From Desertimonas sp963733085 (GTDB taxonomy: Bacteria > Actinomycetota > Acidimicrobiia > Acidimicrobiales > Ilumatobacteraceae), in contig CAVTBY010000001.1 of NCBI GenBank assembly GCA_963733085.1, positions 130,481 to 194,480 on the forward strand: DNA of 64,000 nucleotides. Reading direction: 5' to 3'. Below the pieces are notes generated by a model. It was not told the origin of the DNA and ran no database searches. It saw only the letters and a program-made list of their open reading frames with translations. Below are positions 36,763 through 46,002 of the stretch, in pieces; position 1 is the stretch's first letter, and each line of letters begins with the position of its first letter. Both the position numbers and the translations under genes were made by a program.

Positions 36763-37640
36763 CTACGACCGAGCAGGTTCCTCGATCGCCGCGGCGATCG
36801 GCCCGATCGGGGTCATCGGCGGGACATCGCCGGTTGCGATCACCGCCCGCGCGAGTGGCGTCAACAAGGCGACCAACCGCTCGATCTCCTCGTCGTCGAG
36901 GGTCTCGTAGGCCGTCAGGGCGATGCGATCGGTGCGCTCCTCGAGCTCGGCCTTGAACGCCGAGCCCTCAGCGGTGATGGCACCGTCCGGCGTCAGCAGT
37001 CCGCGATCGGCGAGGCTGGTGACGTTGGCCGCCCACTCCGCGTCGTCGTAGTCCCGGCCGAACGACATGAACTCGGGCGGGGCGCCGCCTGCGGCGGAGT
37101 GGAGCACGTTCGCTTCGCGACCGGCGATGCCGGCGGCGGTCAAGCACGGCGACGTGGCCGTCGCCGCGGTGCTCCCGGAGCAGGGTCGCCGCGTGCCACA
37201 ACACACCGAGGGGATCGTCGGGCCACGGCAGGGCGGCGTTGACGGCGAACAGCGCCCGGCCCTCCGGCAGGCGCCGATTCGGCAGCGCGTCGAGCCAGGC
37301 CAGCGGCTTCGGTGACGTCAGCGTCACCGAGTGAGCGCTGCAAGGCGGCGACCGACCCGTGCAGCCGGGCGCCGAGCGCAGCTTCCGGCGGAGCGAAGTC
37401 CCAGGCGTCGGGAATCGCCCTGGCGACGCGGGACGGAGCGAAGTTGTAGAACAATGCCGTAACGACGTCAGGCCCGACCGGGCCGAGTGGAGCCGCCCGC
37501 CCGGCGAAGTACCCCATCCAGAAGCCCTTGTAGCCGGCATCGCGAAGGCCGGCCACCGGTTCGGGGCTGAAGTAGGTGACGGCGTGGATCAGCTCGAGTC
37601 GCTGCCACAACCGGCGGGCAATGGCGGGTTCGCGGGACAT
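36763..37640 (-). CDS. SCO6745-family protein (two apparent frameshifts)
   Basis: The protein can be followed across three frames: MSREPAIARRLWQRLELIHAVTYF and YKGFWMGYFAGRAAPLG first, then RALFAVNAALPWPDDPLGVLWHAATLLREHRGDGH, then TAAGIAGREANVLHSAAGG and a wHTH-like C-terminal part (LADRGLLTPDGAITAEGSAF). The changes of frame lie near 37,255-37,265 and 37,137-37,150. The whole resembles a widespread actinobacterial family (SCO6745 type) of unknown function with a helical N-terminal half and a winged-helix-like C-terminal half. Either two sequencing indels or a decayed gene would explain it; conservation on both sides of each break favours indels. Confidence 0.7.
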
Positions 37641-37698
37641 CGCGAGCAGTCTTCCCGACCGCCCGTGCTCGGCGACGGATCGGACCTACTCTCTGGCG

Positions 37699-38085
37699 AT
37701 GATCACGTCGATCCACACCCTCATCTACTCCGACGATCCGCCGGCGACGCGCGCCTTCCTCCGTGATGTCCTCGGGTGGCCGTACGTCGAAGACTCCGGG
37801 TCCGAGGAGGGCTGGTTGATCTTCCGGACCGGGCCGAGCGAGCTCGGGGTGCACCCGACATCGGGCTCGTGGGAGGGCGCCGAGTTCTCGCATCCCGTGC
37901 ATCACGAGATCTCCGTGATGTGCGACGACATCGCCGTCACGAAGGCTGAACTGGAAGGCAAGGGCGCTGTGTTCACCAGCGATGTCGTCGACGAGGGCTT
38001 CGGCCTGACGGCATCGATGCAGCTCCCCGGCGCCGGCCAGATCCTGCTCTACGAACCCCGCCACGCCACCGCCTACGGGCTCTAG
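37699..38085 (+). CDS. VOC superfamily protein
   Basis: 128 residues from ATG 37699. The first half IHTLIYSDDPPATRAFLRDVLGW and the second half HHEISVMCDDIAVTKAELEGKGAVF are typical VOC units, ending QLPGAGQILLYEPRH with the expected Glu ligand. It is related to extradiol-dioxygenase-like lyases of unknown substrate. It diverges from the SCO6745-family gene (58 bp between starts) and converges on polA across hairpin 38,095-38,177. Confidence 0.83.
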   Translation: MITSIHTLIYSDDPPATRAFLRDVLGWPYVEDSGSEEGWLIFRTGPSELGVHPTSGSWEGAEFSHPVHHEISVMCDDIAVTKAELEGKGAVFTSDVVDEGFGLTASMQLPGAGQILLYEPRHATAYGL

Positions 38086-38094
38086 CCCCACTCG

Positions 38095-38177
38095 ATTGGA
38101 GTGTTTCCTGCCATTGGAGTGCTAGCTGTCGACACGTCCCGCAGCAAACACTCCGTCAGCAGCAAAGACTCCGATGA
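38095..38177. repeat. Imperfect palindrome, family C copy 2 (convergent gene ends)
   Basis: The left side has two ATTGGAGTG-type units (38,095 and 38,113). The right side has their inverted partners (CACTCC near 38,149 and GACTCCGAT near 38,168). This is the same motif as at 19,075-19,136. It lies between the VOC gene and the polA stop and may terminate both. Confidence 0.55.
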
Positions 38178-40859
38178 TTAGGACTTGGCGTCGGCCCAGG
38201 TCTGGCCCCAGGCGGAGTTGACCTCGAGGGGGACATCGAGCTCGGCGGCGTGGCGCATCAGTTCGACGACGTACGGCCCCGTCTCGTCCCGCTCCTCCTC
38301 GGGCACCTCGAGGAGCACCTCGTCGTGGACCTGGAGGACGAGGCGAGCGCTGCTCCCCCGCTCGCGCAGGCCCTCGTCGATGCGCACGATGGCGACCTTG
38401 AAGATGTCCGCGGCGAGACCCTGGATGCCGGCGTTCATCGCCTGGCGCTCGCCCGCCTGGCGGATTCGCCAGTTGCCGTCGAGCAATTCGGGGATCGGTC
38501 GGCGGCGCCCGAACAGGGTTTCCGTGTAGCCGACCTTGCGGGCCTCGACGACGGTGCGGTCCATGTACGACTTGACGTTCGGGAAGGCCGTGAAATACGC
38601 CTCGAGGATCACGGCCGCCTCTTCGGTCGCGATGTTGAGGCGTTGCCCGAGGCCGAATGCCTCCATGCCATAGGCCAACCCGTAGGAGACCATCTTCGCC
38701 TTCGAGCGCTGGTCGATGGTGACGGCGCCGGGGTCGACGCTGAAGATCCGCGCCGCCGTCGCGTTGTGGATGTCCTGGGCGCTCGTGAACGCGGCGATCA
38801 GCCCGGGATCGGCGGCGAGATGGGCGATGCAACGCAACTCGATCTGGTTGTAGTCGGCGACGAGCATCACGTAGCCCGGGGCGGGGACGAACACGCGTCG
38901 GAACTGGCGACCCTCGTCGCGACGCACAGGAATGTTGTGCAGGTTCGGGCGGTCCGAGCTGAGCCGCCCCGTGCGAGCGACGGTCTGGTTGAACGTGGCG
39001 TGGATGCGGCCGTCGGCGGCAACCTCGAGCAACAAACCCTCGCCGTACGTGCCGCGCAGCTTCTCCAGCTCGCGGTACTGGAGCAACGGGCCGATGAACT
39101 CCGGCCACTGCTCCTGCAGCTTCTCCAGCGACCCTGCGTCGGTCGAAGCGCCTGTCTTCGTCTTCTTCACCGGAGTGAGACCGCGCTCGGTGAACAGGAT
39201 CTGGCGCAGCTGGATCGTCGAGTTGACGTTGAGATCGTCGTGACCTGAGATCGTCCGCAACTCCGCGCCGAGCCGGGCGACGTCAGCGGTGAGCTTGTGA
39301 TGGAGCTGTTCGAGGAATGGTCGGTCGACGGCGATGCCGACGTGCTCCATCCTGGCGAGGACGACGACGAGGGGGTTTTCGATCGTCTCATAGAGCTCGG
39401 CCATCCCCTGCTCGGCGAGGCTCGAGGTGATCGGCTCGACGAGGGCGGCGACGGCGAGGGCGTCGCGGGCAGCGCGCAGCTCGGGAGTCACTTCGGTTCC
39501 CCCGAGATCGAGCTGGCCGCTGACTGCGGGGTCGTCACCCGGCGCGGCGTACGTCGTGTAGTCCTCGAGGACGTGGCCGAGCTCGTAGCGTGCCTCGGCC
39601 GGCCGCAGCAGGTAGGCGGCGATCGCCGTGTCCAGCTCGAGCCCGAGCAACTCGATGCCCTGGGCGAGCAGTGAGCGCATCAGCGACTTCGTGTCGTGGC
39701 CACGGAACCGAACGGTGCCGAGGGCCGCCGCGACAGCGGGGTCGGCGAGATGATCCGCCGGAATCCACAGGACCGCGCTGTTCTGGGCACCGCCCAGACC
39801 CGCCGCGCTCTCCGGTGCGACGACGACCGCGAGGCCTGCAACCGGCGACCGTCCCGGCTCACCGTCGTATGCCGCCGCGAGCGAGACGGCATCGAGGGCC
39901 GAGAGCGACGCACGAGATTCTTCGGGTGACTCGCTGACGCGCAGTTCCGGGTGCAGCTCGCTGCGATCGGCTGAGGCCACGACCGCTGCGGCGGGCCCCA
40001 GTGCCTCCGCGAGCCGGGCCTCGAAGGTGCGGAACTCGAGGAAGTCGAAGAGCCGCTTCACGTCGGCCTGGTTGGGGCGGATCACCAAATCGTCGGGAAG
40101 CTCCACCGGAGCGTCCTTGCGGAGCACGCTCACTTCGAGGTTCTTGCGCACACGCGCCTCGGACTCGGCGAGCGAGGCGCGCAGCTTCGGGGTCAGTTCG
40201 TCGAGGTGCGAGAAGATCCCGTCGAGGCCGCCGTAGGTGGAGATCAGCTTGGCCGCAGTCTTCTCACCGACGCCCGGTACGCCCGGCAGGTTGTCGCTCG
40301 GGTCACCACGCAACGCGGCGTACTCGGGATACTGCGCCGGCGTGACGCCGGTGCGATCGAAGATCCCGGCCTCGTCGTACAAGGTGTAGTCACTCACACC
40401 GCGCCGGTTGTAGAGCACCTTGATGTGCGGATCACGGACGAGTTGGTAGGCGTCGCGGTCGCCGGTGACGATGATGACTTCGTCGCCGCGGGCGGCCGCC
40501 TGCTCGGCGGCGGTTGCAATCAGATCGTCGGCTTCGAACCCGGCGAGCTCACACACCGCCACGCCGAGAGCGTCGAGAACCTGGCGAACGAGACCCATCT
40601 GCTGGCGCAGCGGGTCAGGCGCGGCCTCCCGCTGCGCCTTGTATGTCGGATCGGCCTCGTGACGGAACGTCGGCTCGGGTCGGTCGAAGGCGACGAGGAC
40701 CTGGTCGGGGCGCTGCTCCTTCATCACGTAGATGAACATCGACGTGAATCCGAACACGGCGTTGGTGAGCTGCCCGCTGGCCGTGGCCATATCCTGCGGC
40801 AGGGCGAAGAAGGCGCGGTAGGTCAGCGAGTTGCCGTCGAGGAGCAACAACTTTGGCAC
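38178..40859 (-). CDS. polA: DNA polymerase I
   Basis: 893 residues. N-terminal 5' nuclease (LLLLDGNSLTYRAFFAL, FEADDLIATAA, GVPGVGEKTAAKLI), a 3'-5' exonuclease-like middle domain that has lost the acidic metal ligands, and a family A polymerase domain: motif A MLVADYNQIELRCIAHL, the O helix (SKAKMVSYGLAYGMEAFGL) with Tyr where E. coli has Phe762, and motif C VLQVHDEVLLEVP. It fills gaps after excision repair and removes RNA primers, without proofreading. The start is GTG 40859, two bases after the stop of the ANTAR regulator gene. Confidence 0.96.
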   Translation of the reverse strand: MPKLLLLDGNSLTYRAFFALPQDMATASGQLTNAVFGFTSMFIYVMKEQRPDQVLVAFDRPEPTFRHEADPTYKAQREAAPDPLRQQMGLVRQVLDALGVAVCELAGFEADDLIATAAEQAAARGDEVIIVTGDRDAYQLVRDPHIKVLYNRRGVSDYTLYDEAGIFDRTGVTPAQYPEYAALRGDPSDNLPGVPGVGEKTAAKLISTYGGLDGIFSHLDELTPKLRASLAESEARVRKNLEVSVLRKDAPVELPDDLVIRPNQADVKRLFDFLEFRTFEARLAEALGPAAAVVASADRSELHPELRVSESPEESRASLSALDAVSLAAAYDGEPGRSPVAGLAVVVAPESAAGLGGAQNSAVLWIPADHLADPAVAAALGTVRFRGHDTKSLMRSLLAQGIELLGLELDTAIAAYLLRPAEARYELGHVLEDYTTYAAPGDDPAVSGQLDLGGTEVTPELRAARDALAVAALVEPITSSLAEQGMAELYETIENPLVVVLARMEHVGIAVDRPFLEQLHHKLTADVARLGAELRTISGHDDLNVNSTIQLRQILFTERGLTPVKKTKTGASTDAGSLEKLQEQWPEFIGPLLQYRELEKLRGTYGEGLLLEVAADGRIHATFNQTVARTGRLSSDRPNLHNIPVRRDEGRQFRRVFVPAPGYVMLVADYNQIELRCIAHLAADPGLIAAFTSAQDIHNATAARIFSVDPGAVTIDQRSKAKMVSYGLAYGMEAFGLGQRLNIATEEAAVILEAYFTAFPNVKSYMDRTVVEARKVGYTETLFGRRRPIPELLDGNWRIRQAGERQAMNAGIQGLAADIFKVAIVRIDEGLRERGSSARLVLQVHDEVLLEVPEEERDETGPYVVELMRHAAELDVPLEVNSAWGQTWADAKS

Positions 40860-40861
40860 GA

Positions 40862-41437
40862 TTACGGCCTCAACGACCCATCGATGACGCGCTCGGCGAC
40901 GGCGCGCATCTTCGAGCGCTCGCTCATCGCCGTGCGTTGGATGTAGGCAAAGGCATCGTGCTCGGTCATCTTGCACTCGTCCATCAAGATGCCCTTGGCT
41001 CGGTCGATCGCCTTGCGCGCTTCGAGCTGCTCACCGAGGGCATCGATCTCGCCGGTCAGCGAGCGCAGCTCACGGAACCGCCCGATCGCCACTTCGATCG
41101 CCGGCACGAGGTCGGCCTTCTGGAACGGTTTGACGAGGTAGGCGAGGGCGCCGGCGTCGCGAGCGTCCTCGACGATCTCACGCTGGCTGAAGGCGGTCAG
41201 AATCAGCACGCCACACAGCTTCTCCTGGTTGATCAGGCGGGCGACCTCGAGGCCGTCCTTGCCGGGCATCTTGACGTCGAGGATGGCGAGATCGGGGACG
41301 AGGTCACGGACGAGCTCGATGGCGCGATCGCCGTCGCCGGTCTCGCCGACGACCTCGTAGCCCTCCTCCTCCAGCGTCTCTCGCAGGTCCATCCTGATGA
41401 TCGCCTCGTCCTCGGCGATCACGACACGGATCGTCAC
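40862..41437 (-). CDS. pdtaR: ANTAR-domain response regulator (PdtaR-like)
   Basis: 191 residues. Receiver domain with the acidic pair in VVIAEDEAIIRMDL, the phospho-acceptor Asp in LAILDVKMPG and Lys in AYLVKPFQ, followed by a coiled linker and an ANTAR RNA-binding domain (about 130-185: ARKAIDRAKGILMDECKMTEHDAFAYIQ). ANTAR proteins bind paired hairpins in mRNA leaders and prevent termination. In mycobacteria the orthologue (PdtaR) works with PdtaS and also lies near polA; no kinase gene is visible here. GTG start at 41437. Confidence 0.92.
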   Translation of the reverse strand: MTIRVVIAEDEAIIRMDLRETLEEEGYEVVGETGDGDRAIELVRDLVPDLAILDVKMPGKDGLEVARLINQEKLCGVLILTAFSQREIVEDARDAGALAYLVKPFQKADLVPAIEVAIGRFRELRSLTGEIDALGEQLEARKAIDRAKGILMDECKMTEHDAFAYIQRTAMSERSKMRAVAERVIDGSLRP

Positions 41438-41441
41438 AACA

Positions 41442-41741
41442 TCAACTCCTGTTCACGTTCCCGCCGAGCCGGTCGAGCAGGTCGTCTTGACGCCCTTCCA
41501 GCTCGGTGATCTCACCGGCGACGTGGGCGCGGTGCTTTCGCATCGCGTCGAGGTGCTTGCGCGCCTCGTTCGATTCGTGGGACGCCTGCGGAGTTTCCGA
41601 GACGAGCGCGCGCAACGACAGCTCGTCGGCGTCATCGGCGAATTGAACGAGCTGCTCGTCGATCACCGCCAGCTCCTCGCGTAACGAGCGCAGGCGCGCC
41701 GCGACTTGGGTGAGGCGGCGCTCGGTCATCCAGGTGCCCAT
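41442..41741 (-). CDS. Small coiled-coil protein of unknown function
   Basis: 99 residues, almost entirely helical with heptad-like spacing (RLTQVAARLRSLREELAVIDEQLVQF ... HRAHVAGEITELEGRQDDLLDRL in shorter pieces) and a conserved-looking central SLRALVSETPQA segment. No enzymatic motif. The stop is four bases before the ANTAR gene start, so the two are co-transcribed. An alternative start is the second ATG (MTERRL). It may be a structural or RNA-associated partner of the regulator, but this is only context. Confidence 0.7.
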   Translation of the reverse strand: MGTWMTERRLTQVAARLRSLREELAVIDEQLVQFADDADELSLRALVSETPQASHESNEARKHLDAMRKHRAHVAGEITELEGRQDDLLDRLGGNVNRS

Positions 41742-41773
41742 TGACGTTCCACTGTAGGAGCCGCGGGTCTGGT

Positions 41774-42313
41774 TCAGGTCTGCCCGCCGGTGCGCATCTG
41801 GTTACGCAGGTCGGCGGCGTGCTTGCGGGACGCACGGCGTGAGCGGACGAGGTAGATGCTGCCGAGTACCGCTGCGACACCGAGGATGGCACCGATCAAG
41901 CTCCACAGTCGGAACCCGGGGGCTTCGACGTCGAGCGTCCGATCGCCGGCGTGGGCTGCGTCGCTGATTCCGAGCACGATTCCGAGCGTCATCAGGTTGG
42001 GTGCGGCGAGGAGCAGCGCGAGGGCGAACCAGCCGAGCCACCCGAGCCACGTCCGGTGTGGCGTACGCAGCTTCCATACGGCGAGGAACAAGAGCAGTGG
42101 TGCAGCGGTGAAGACGAACCCGATGAACAACCCGTACAACGCCCCCGTGGTGAGACTGCCATCGACAACTCGAGCGACTCGTTGGGCCCACCAGCGGGGG
42201 ATGACCGCGGCCGCGATGAGATAGCCGAGCAGGACGGCGATGATGGCGACGATGCCGACGGTGATCCGGTGCTGCCAGTTCGGCCCGGTGGCGTCGTCAT
42301 GCATCGCCACCAT
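41774..42313 (-). CDS. Four-helix membrane protein of unknown function
   Basis: 179 residues with four hydrophobic helices (about 18-38, 60-83, 92-115 and 132-155) and a basic C-terminus (SRRASRKHAADLRNQ). No recognised family. It starts at ATG 42313 or the ATG three codons later. It is 32 bp upstream of the coiled-coil gene on the same strand, so it may head the run with the ANTAR regulator and polA. Divergent from the small gene at 42,417. Confidence 0.65.
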   Translation of the reverse strand: MVAMHDDATGPNWQHRITVGIVAIIAVLLGYLIAAAVIPRWWAQRVARVVDGSLTTGALYGLFIGFVFTAAPLLLFLAVWKLRTPHRTWLGWLGWFALALLLAAPNLMTLGIVLGISDAAHAGDRTLDVEAPGFRLWSLIGAILGVAAVLGSIYLVRSRRASRKHAADLRNQMRTGGQT

Positions 42314-42416
42314 CGTGCCAGCAACGAGGGGTCGGGCTATGGATCCGCGGGCACCGCGGGTTTCGACCGGGAGCGGGCCGGGTAGTGGCAGGACTGATCA
42401 TCGAGGAGGAACTCAG

Positions 42417-42767
42417 ATGCAGGCATCGACACTGAAGGACGCCGCCGGCACGGTGAGCGAGACGGTGAGCGATCTCGCCCGGAGCGTGGTCGACATCACG
42501 CCCGACGTCACCAGCAAAGCTGGCGACGTCGCCAGCAAGGTTGGCGATACAGCGCTCAAACTCGCCGCCCTGACCCCATGGGTCGAGGAGGCCACGAACT
42601 CGCGCTCGATGCGGCGGTGGATCCTGACCATCGGCATGGTCATCGCCGTGCTCGGATTGATCGGCTGGTGGCAGAAGAACCGTCAGAAGAGCGACGTTGC
42701 GTCGACCAGCACCGGCGTCACATCGACCGACGCCGAACGCCACCTCAAGGCCGCCGCCGGAAACTGA
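42417..42767 (+). CDS. Small protein with amphipathic repeats and one membrane helix
   Basis: 116 residues. ATG 42417 is preceded by GAGGAGGAAC, a strong ribosome site. The first 60 residues are Ala/Asp/Val-rich with repeating V-D-x-T-x-D-V-T-S-K-A-G-D-V-A-S-K-like turns, suggesting an amphipathic helix of the kind seen in stress or LEA-like proteins. A single helix follows (ILTIGMVIAVLGLIGWW), then a short polar tail. It converges with tRNA-Leu(CAA). No known family; function unknown. Confidence 0.7.
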   Translation: MQASTLKDAAGTVSETVSDLARSVVDITPDVTSKAGDVASKVGDTALKLAALTPWVEEATNSRSMRRWILTIGMVIAVLGLIGWWQKNRQKSDVASTSTGVTSTDAERHLKAAAGN

Positions 42768-42794
42768 CGCTCAGCCCGACCCGGACAGCGCTCG

Positions 42795-42846
42795 GATTCT
42801 GCGGCCACGATCCGGACATTCCTGTCCGGCTTGGGTCCTCAGAATC
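42795..42846. terminator. Nested hairpin between a convergent gene pair
   Basis: Inner arms CCGGACA (42,812-42,818) and TGTCCGG (42,823-42,829) with loop TTCC, and outer arms GATTCTG (42,795-42,801) and CAGAATC (42,840-42,846). It lies between the small membrane gene and tRNA-Leu, both of which point toward it. It is a plausible bidirectional terminator, without U-tracts. Confidence 0.55.
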
Positions 42847-42938
42847 GGCGCGGGCCACGAACTGTGACATCTCAGGCCCGATATCGGCTCCCAGTGCTCA
42901 CCGTTCCAGAGAAGGCCCGGCGCGGCGGTCGCTCTTCG

Positions 42939-43022
42939 TGCCCGGAGCGGGATTCGAACCCGCACGCCCTTTCGGACAATGGTGTTTGAGACCATCACGT
43001 ATACCAGTTCCGTCATCCGGGC
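42939..43022 (-). tRNA. tRNA-Leu (anticodon CAA)
   Basis: 84 bases. The acceptor stem pairs GCCCGGA (43,022-43,016, minus strand) with TCCGGGC, discriminator A, CCA not encoded. D arm GACGGAACTGGTATACG; anticodon stem ATGGT/ACCAT with loop CTCAAAC, anticodon CAA (reads TTG); long variable arm GTCCGAAAGGGC; T arm GGTTCGAATCC. All class II tRNA features are intact. Confidence 0.95.
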
Positions 43023-43113
43023 AGGTGGGTCAGTCTACTGCTGAACACCACGTGGTCGCAGCAGCGGCGGCGCTCGTGCTCCGAGCGACCGTCCGCCGTC
43101 TACTGTCGAGCTG

Positions 43114-44289
43114 ATGCTCGCATTCACGTTCCCCGGGCAGGGGTCGCAGCGTCCGGGGATGGGGCGGCCGTGGCTCGATCACGAGAGTTGGGAGCTCGTC
43201 GGCGAGGCGAGCGAGATAGCCGACCGCGACGTCGGCAAGTTGCTCCTCGACGCCGATGCGGATGAGCTGCGTGACACGCGCAACGCCCAGCTGACGACGT
43301 TCGTGTCCAGCCTGATGGTGCTCGACGCTGCCGAGCGTCTCGGCATCGAGCCGAGCTTCTGCGCCGGGCACAGCCTCGGCGAGTACACCGCCCTCACGGC
43401 GACCGGCGCCCTCGGGTTCGACGAAGGCGTGCGGCTGGTCATCGCTCGAGCCGACGCGATGCACGACGCCGGCATCGAGCACCCCGGCACGATGGCCGCT
43501 GTGCTCGGGCTCGACGACGAGCAGGTCGACGTCGCCTGCCGCCGTGCCGACGACGACGTGTGGGTCGCCAACTACAACGCCCCGGGTCAGGTCGTCATCG
43601 CCGGTTCTCCCACCGGCGTCGAGGCTGCGGGGACTCATGCCAAGGAGCTCGGCGCCAAGAAAGTGATGCCGCTGCAGGTGTCCGGCGCCTTCCACACGCC
43701 GTACATGATCGGTGCACGGGAGCGCCTGCGCGAGGCGATCGCTGCGGCGAACCCGCGCGACACCGAGGTTCCGGTGGTCTCCAACGTCGACGGCCTCCCC
43801 CACCAGCTCGGTGCCGAGTGGGCAAGCCTGCTCTCGGCGCAGTTGTCGTCGCCGGTGCGATGGAAGCACGTCCTTCTCGAGCTGTCCGACCATGGCGTCG
43901 ACGAATTCGTCGAACTCGGGCCCGGTGGTGTGCTGACCGGAATGGCCAAGCGCACCGTGACCGCGGCGCGGACGGTCTCGGTGGCGACACCAGAGGAGCT
44001 CGATCGATTGATCGAGTTCGTCCAGCAGGTGATGCCGACACCGCCGCCTCGTCTCGAGGGTGAGCATCTCTTCGCCGTCGAACGCCTCGTCGTCAGCCCC
44101 GCTGCTGGGATCTTCAGCCGGCGAGACGGCATCGACGACGGCGCGACCATCGAGGTCGGCACCGTGCTCGGCCATGTCGGCGAGCACGAGGTGCGCAGCC
44201 CGTTCGCCGGCGTGCTGCAGAGCTACATCGCCGTGGACACCGAGCGGGTGATGCCCCGCCAACCCATCGCGTGGCTACGCACCGCGTAG
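43114..44289 (+). CDS. fabD: Malonyl-CoA:ACP transacylase with extra C-terminal biotinyl/lipoyl-like domain
   Basis: 391 residues. Residues 1-300 are a complete FabD: FTFPGQGSQRPGMG, the nucleophile Ser87 in AGHSLGEYTAL, Arg in VIARADAM, GAFHTP with the catalytic His, and LGPGGVLTGM. It loads malonate onto ACP. Residues about 315-391 form an additional beta-rich domain (VVSPAAGIF ... VRSPFAGVLQSYIAVDTERV) that resembles half-barrels of biotinyl/lipoyl domains, but there is no EAMKM-like Lys to carry a cofactor. The usual FabD is about 310 residues. First gene of fabD-fabH-fabG-acpP-fabF; ATG 43114 is used. Confidence 0.92.
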   Translation: MLAFTFPGQGSQRPGMGRPWLDHESWELVGEASEIADRDVGKLLLDADADELRDTRNAQLTTFVSSLMVLDAAERLGIEPSFCAGHSLGEYTALTATGALGFDEGVRLVIARADAMHDAGIEHPGTMAAVLGLDDEQVDVACRRADDDVWVANYNAPGQVVIAGSPTGVEAAGTHAKELGAKKVMPLQVSGAFHTPYMIGARERLREAIAAANPRDTEVPVVSNVDGLPHQLGAEWASLLSAQLSSPVRWKHVLLELSDHGVDEFVELGPGGVLTGMAKRTVTAARTVSVATPEELDRLIEFVQQVMPTPPPRLEGEHLFAVERLVVSPAAGIFSRRDGIDDGATIEVGTVLGHVGEHEVRSPFAGVLQSYIAVDTERVMPRQPIAWLRTA

Positions 44290-44325
44290 CCTGGAACCGC
44301 ATTCGATCAACGAGAGGGGTCGCCG

Positions 44326-45289
44326 ATGCCTACCGTCCCGCCTTCCGCCCGCGGCGCGGTGATCACCGGGTGGGGCACCGCCCTGCCCGACAAGGTGCTC
44401 ACCAACGACGACCTGCGCGCCAGCGGGCTTGACACCAGCGACGAGTGGATCGTCGAACGCACCGGGATCAAGGAGCGCCGCATCGGCGGCTCGACAGCCT
44501 CGCTGTCCGTGGAAGCCGGCCGTCAGGCGATGGAGATGGCCGGACTGGAGCCGTCGCAGATCGATGCCCTCGTCTTGTCGACAACCACTCCCGACCGCTG
44601 CGATCCCCGGCACCTCGTCGACCGTGCAGTACCAGCTCGGCTTGTTCTGCGGAGCATTCGACGTCAACGCCGCCTGCTCCGGATTCACGTACGCCCTCGT
44701 GGTCGCCCACGGCCTCATCGCGATGGGCTCGGAGCGCGTTCTCGTCATCGGCACGGACACGTTGTCGCGGGTGACGGATTGGGACGACCGCAACACCGCG
44801 GTGCTGTTCGCCGACGGTTCGGGCGCCGTCGTGCTCGAGGCCGTCGAGGGTCGCGGCCAGCTGCTCGGTTGGGACCTCGATGCCGACGGGAGCGCCGAGG
44901 AGTACCTCTACGCCGACATCGGTGGCTACATCAAGATGGAGGGCAAGGAGGTGTTCCGCCGGGCCGTGCGGATCATGGTCGACTCCGCCGAGAAGTCGAT
45001 GGAGGCCGCCGGTGTCCACGCCGACGACATCGCCCTCGTCGTCCCCCACCAGGCCAACACCCGCATCATCAAGGCGGCGTGCGACCGGCTGGGGATCGGG
45101 ATGGACCGCGCCGCGATCGTGCTCGACCGCACCGGCAACACCTCGTCGGCGTCGATCCCCCTCGCTCTCGCCGACGCCCTCGATCAGGGCCGGGTGAAGG
45201 ACGGTGACCTCATCCTCATCGTCGGCTTCGGCGCCGGGATGACTGCCGCCAGCACGATCATCCGCTGGGCCGGCGAGAAGCGTGGCTGA
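44326..45289 (+). CDS. fabH: 3-oxoacyl-ACP synthase III (one apparent frameshift)
   Basis: About 320 residues. It starts fatty acid synthesis by condensing acyl-CoA with malonyl-ACP. ATG 44326 (after GAGAGGGG) opens AVITGWGTALPDKVLTNDDL, DEWIVERTGIKERRI. The active Cys is in FDVNAACSGFTYAL, with His in VVPHQANTRI and Asn in DRTGNTSSASIPLAL. The two parts are in different frames; one extra G near 44,600 (TGCGATCCCCGG where TGCATCCCCGG reads CIPGTSSTVQ) restores continuity. All catalytic residues remain, so an indel error is likely. Its end overlaps fabG by eight bases. Confidence 0.92.
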
Positions 45290-45998
45290 CACCTCCTCGG
45301 TAGCCCTGGTCACAGGAGGCTCTCGGGGCATCGGGTTGGCGTGTGCCCGCCGGCTGGCTGCCGACGGGCACCACGTCGCCGTCACGTACCTCACCTCGCC
45401 GCCGCCGGAGGGCTTGTTCGGTGTCAAGTGCGACGTCACATCCGGAGCCGACGTCGACCGCACCTTCAGCGAGGTCACCGAGCACTTCGGCGACACCGTC
45501 GGGGTCGTCGTGTCGAACGCCGGCGTCACCCGCGACGGACTGCTCCTGCGGATGAGCGAGGACGACTTCACGAGCGTCATCGATGCCAACCTGACGGCGT
45601 CGTACCGAGTCGCCAAGCGGGCGGCGAAGGACATGCTGCGGGCGCGCACGGGGCGCATCGTGCTGATGTCGTCGGTCGTCGGCCTGCTCGGCTCGGCGGG
45701 ACAGGCCAACTACGCCGCGTCCAAGGCCGGACTCGTCGGCCTCGCCCGCTCGCTCGCCCGCGAGCTCGGCTCGCGGAGCATCACCGTCAACGTCGTCGCC
45801 CCCGGCGTCGTCGCCACCGACATGACCGCTGAGCTGGGCGAGAAGCGCCTCGCCGAGCTCACCGCCGCCGTCCCGCTGGGCAGGATGGCCACCCCAGACG
45901 AGATCGCCGGCGTCGTGTCCTTCCTCGCCTCGCCCGATGCCGCCTACATCAGCGGCGCCGTCATCCCCGTCGACGGCGGTCTGGGCATGGGGCACTAG
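45282..45998 (+). CDS. fabG: 3-oxoacyl-ACP reductase
   Basis: 238 residues. NADPH-dependent SDR enzyme: cofactor motif TGGSRGIGLACARRL, NAG motif (VVSNAGVTRDGLLLRM), Ser in VLMSSVVGLLGSAGQANYAASKAG with catalytic Tyr and Lys, and the C-terminal FLASPDAAYISGAVIPVDGG. It reduces 3-oxoacyl-ACP. GTG 45282 lies within the last codons of fabH, so the genes are coupled. A family D repeat follows its stop. Confidence 0.95.
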   Translation: MADTSSVALVTGGSRGIGLACARRLAADGHHVAVTYLTSPPPEGLFGVKCDVTSGADVDRTFSEVTEHFGDTVGVVVSNAGVTRDGLLLRMSEDDFTSVIDANLTASYRVAKRAAKDMLRARTGRIVLMSSVVGLLGSAGQANYAASKAGLVGLARSLARELGSRSITVNVVAPGVVATDMTAELGEKRLAELTAAVPLGRMATPDEIAGVVSFLASPDAAYISGAVIPVDGGLGMGH

Positions 45999-46002
45999 TC
46001 TT

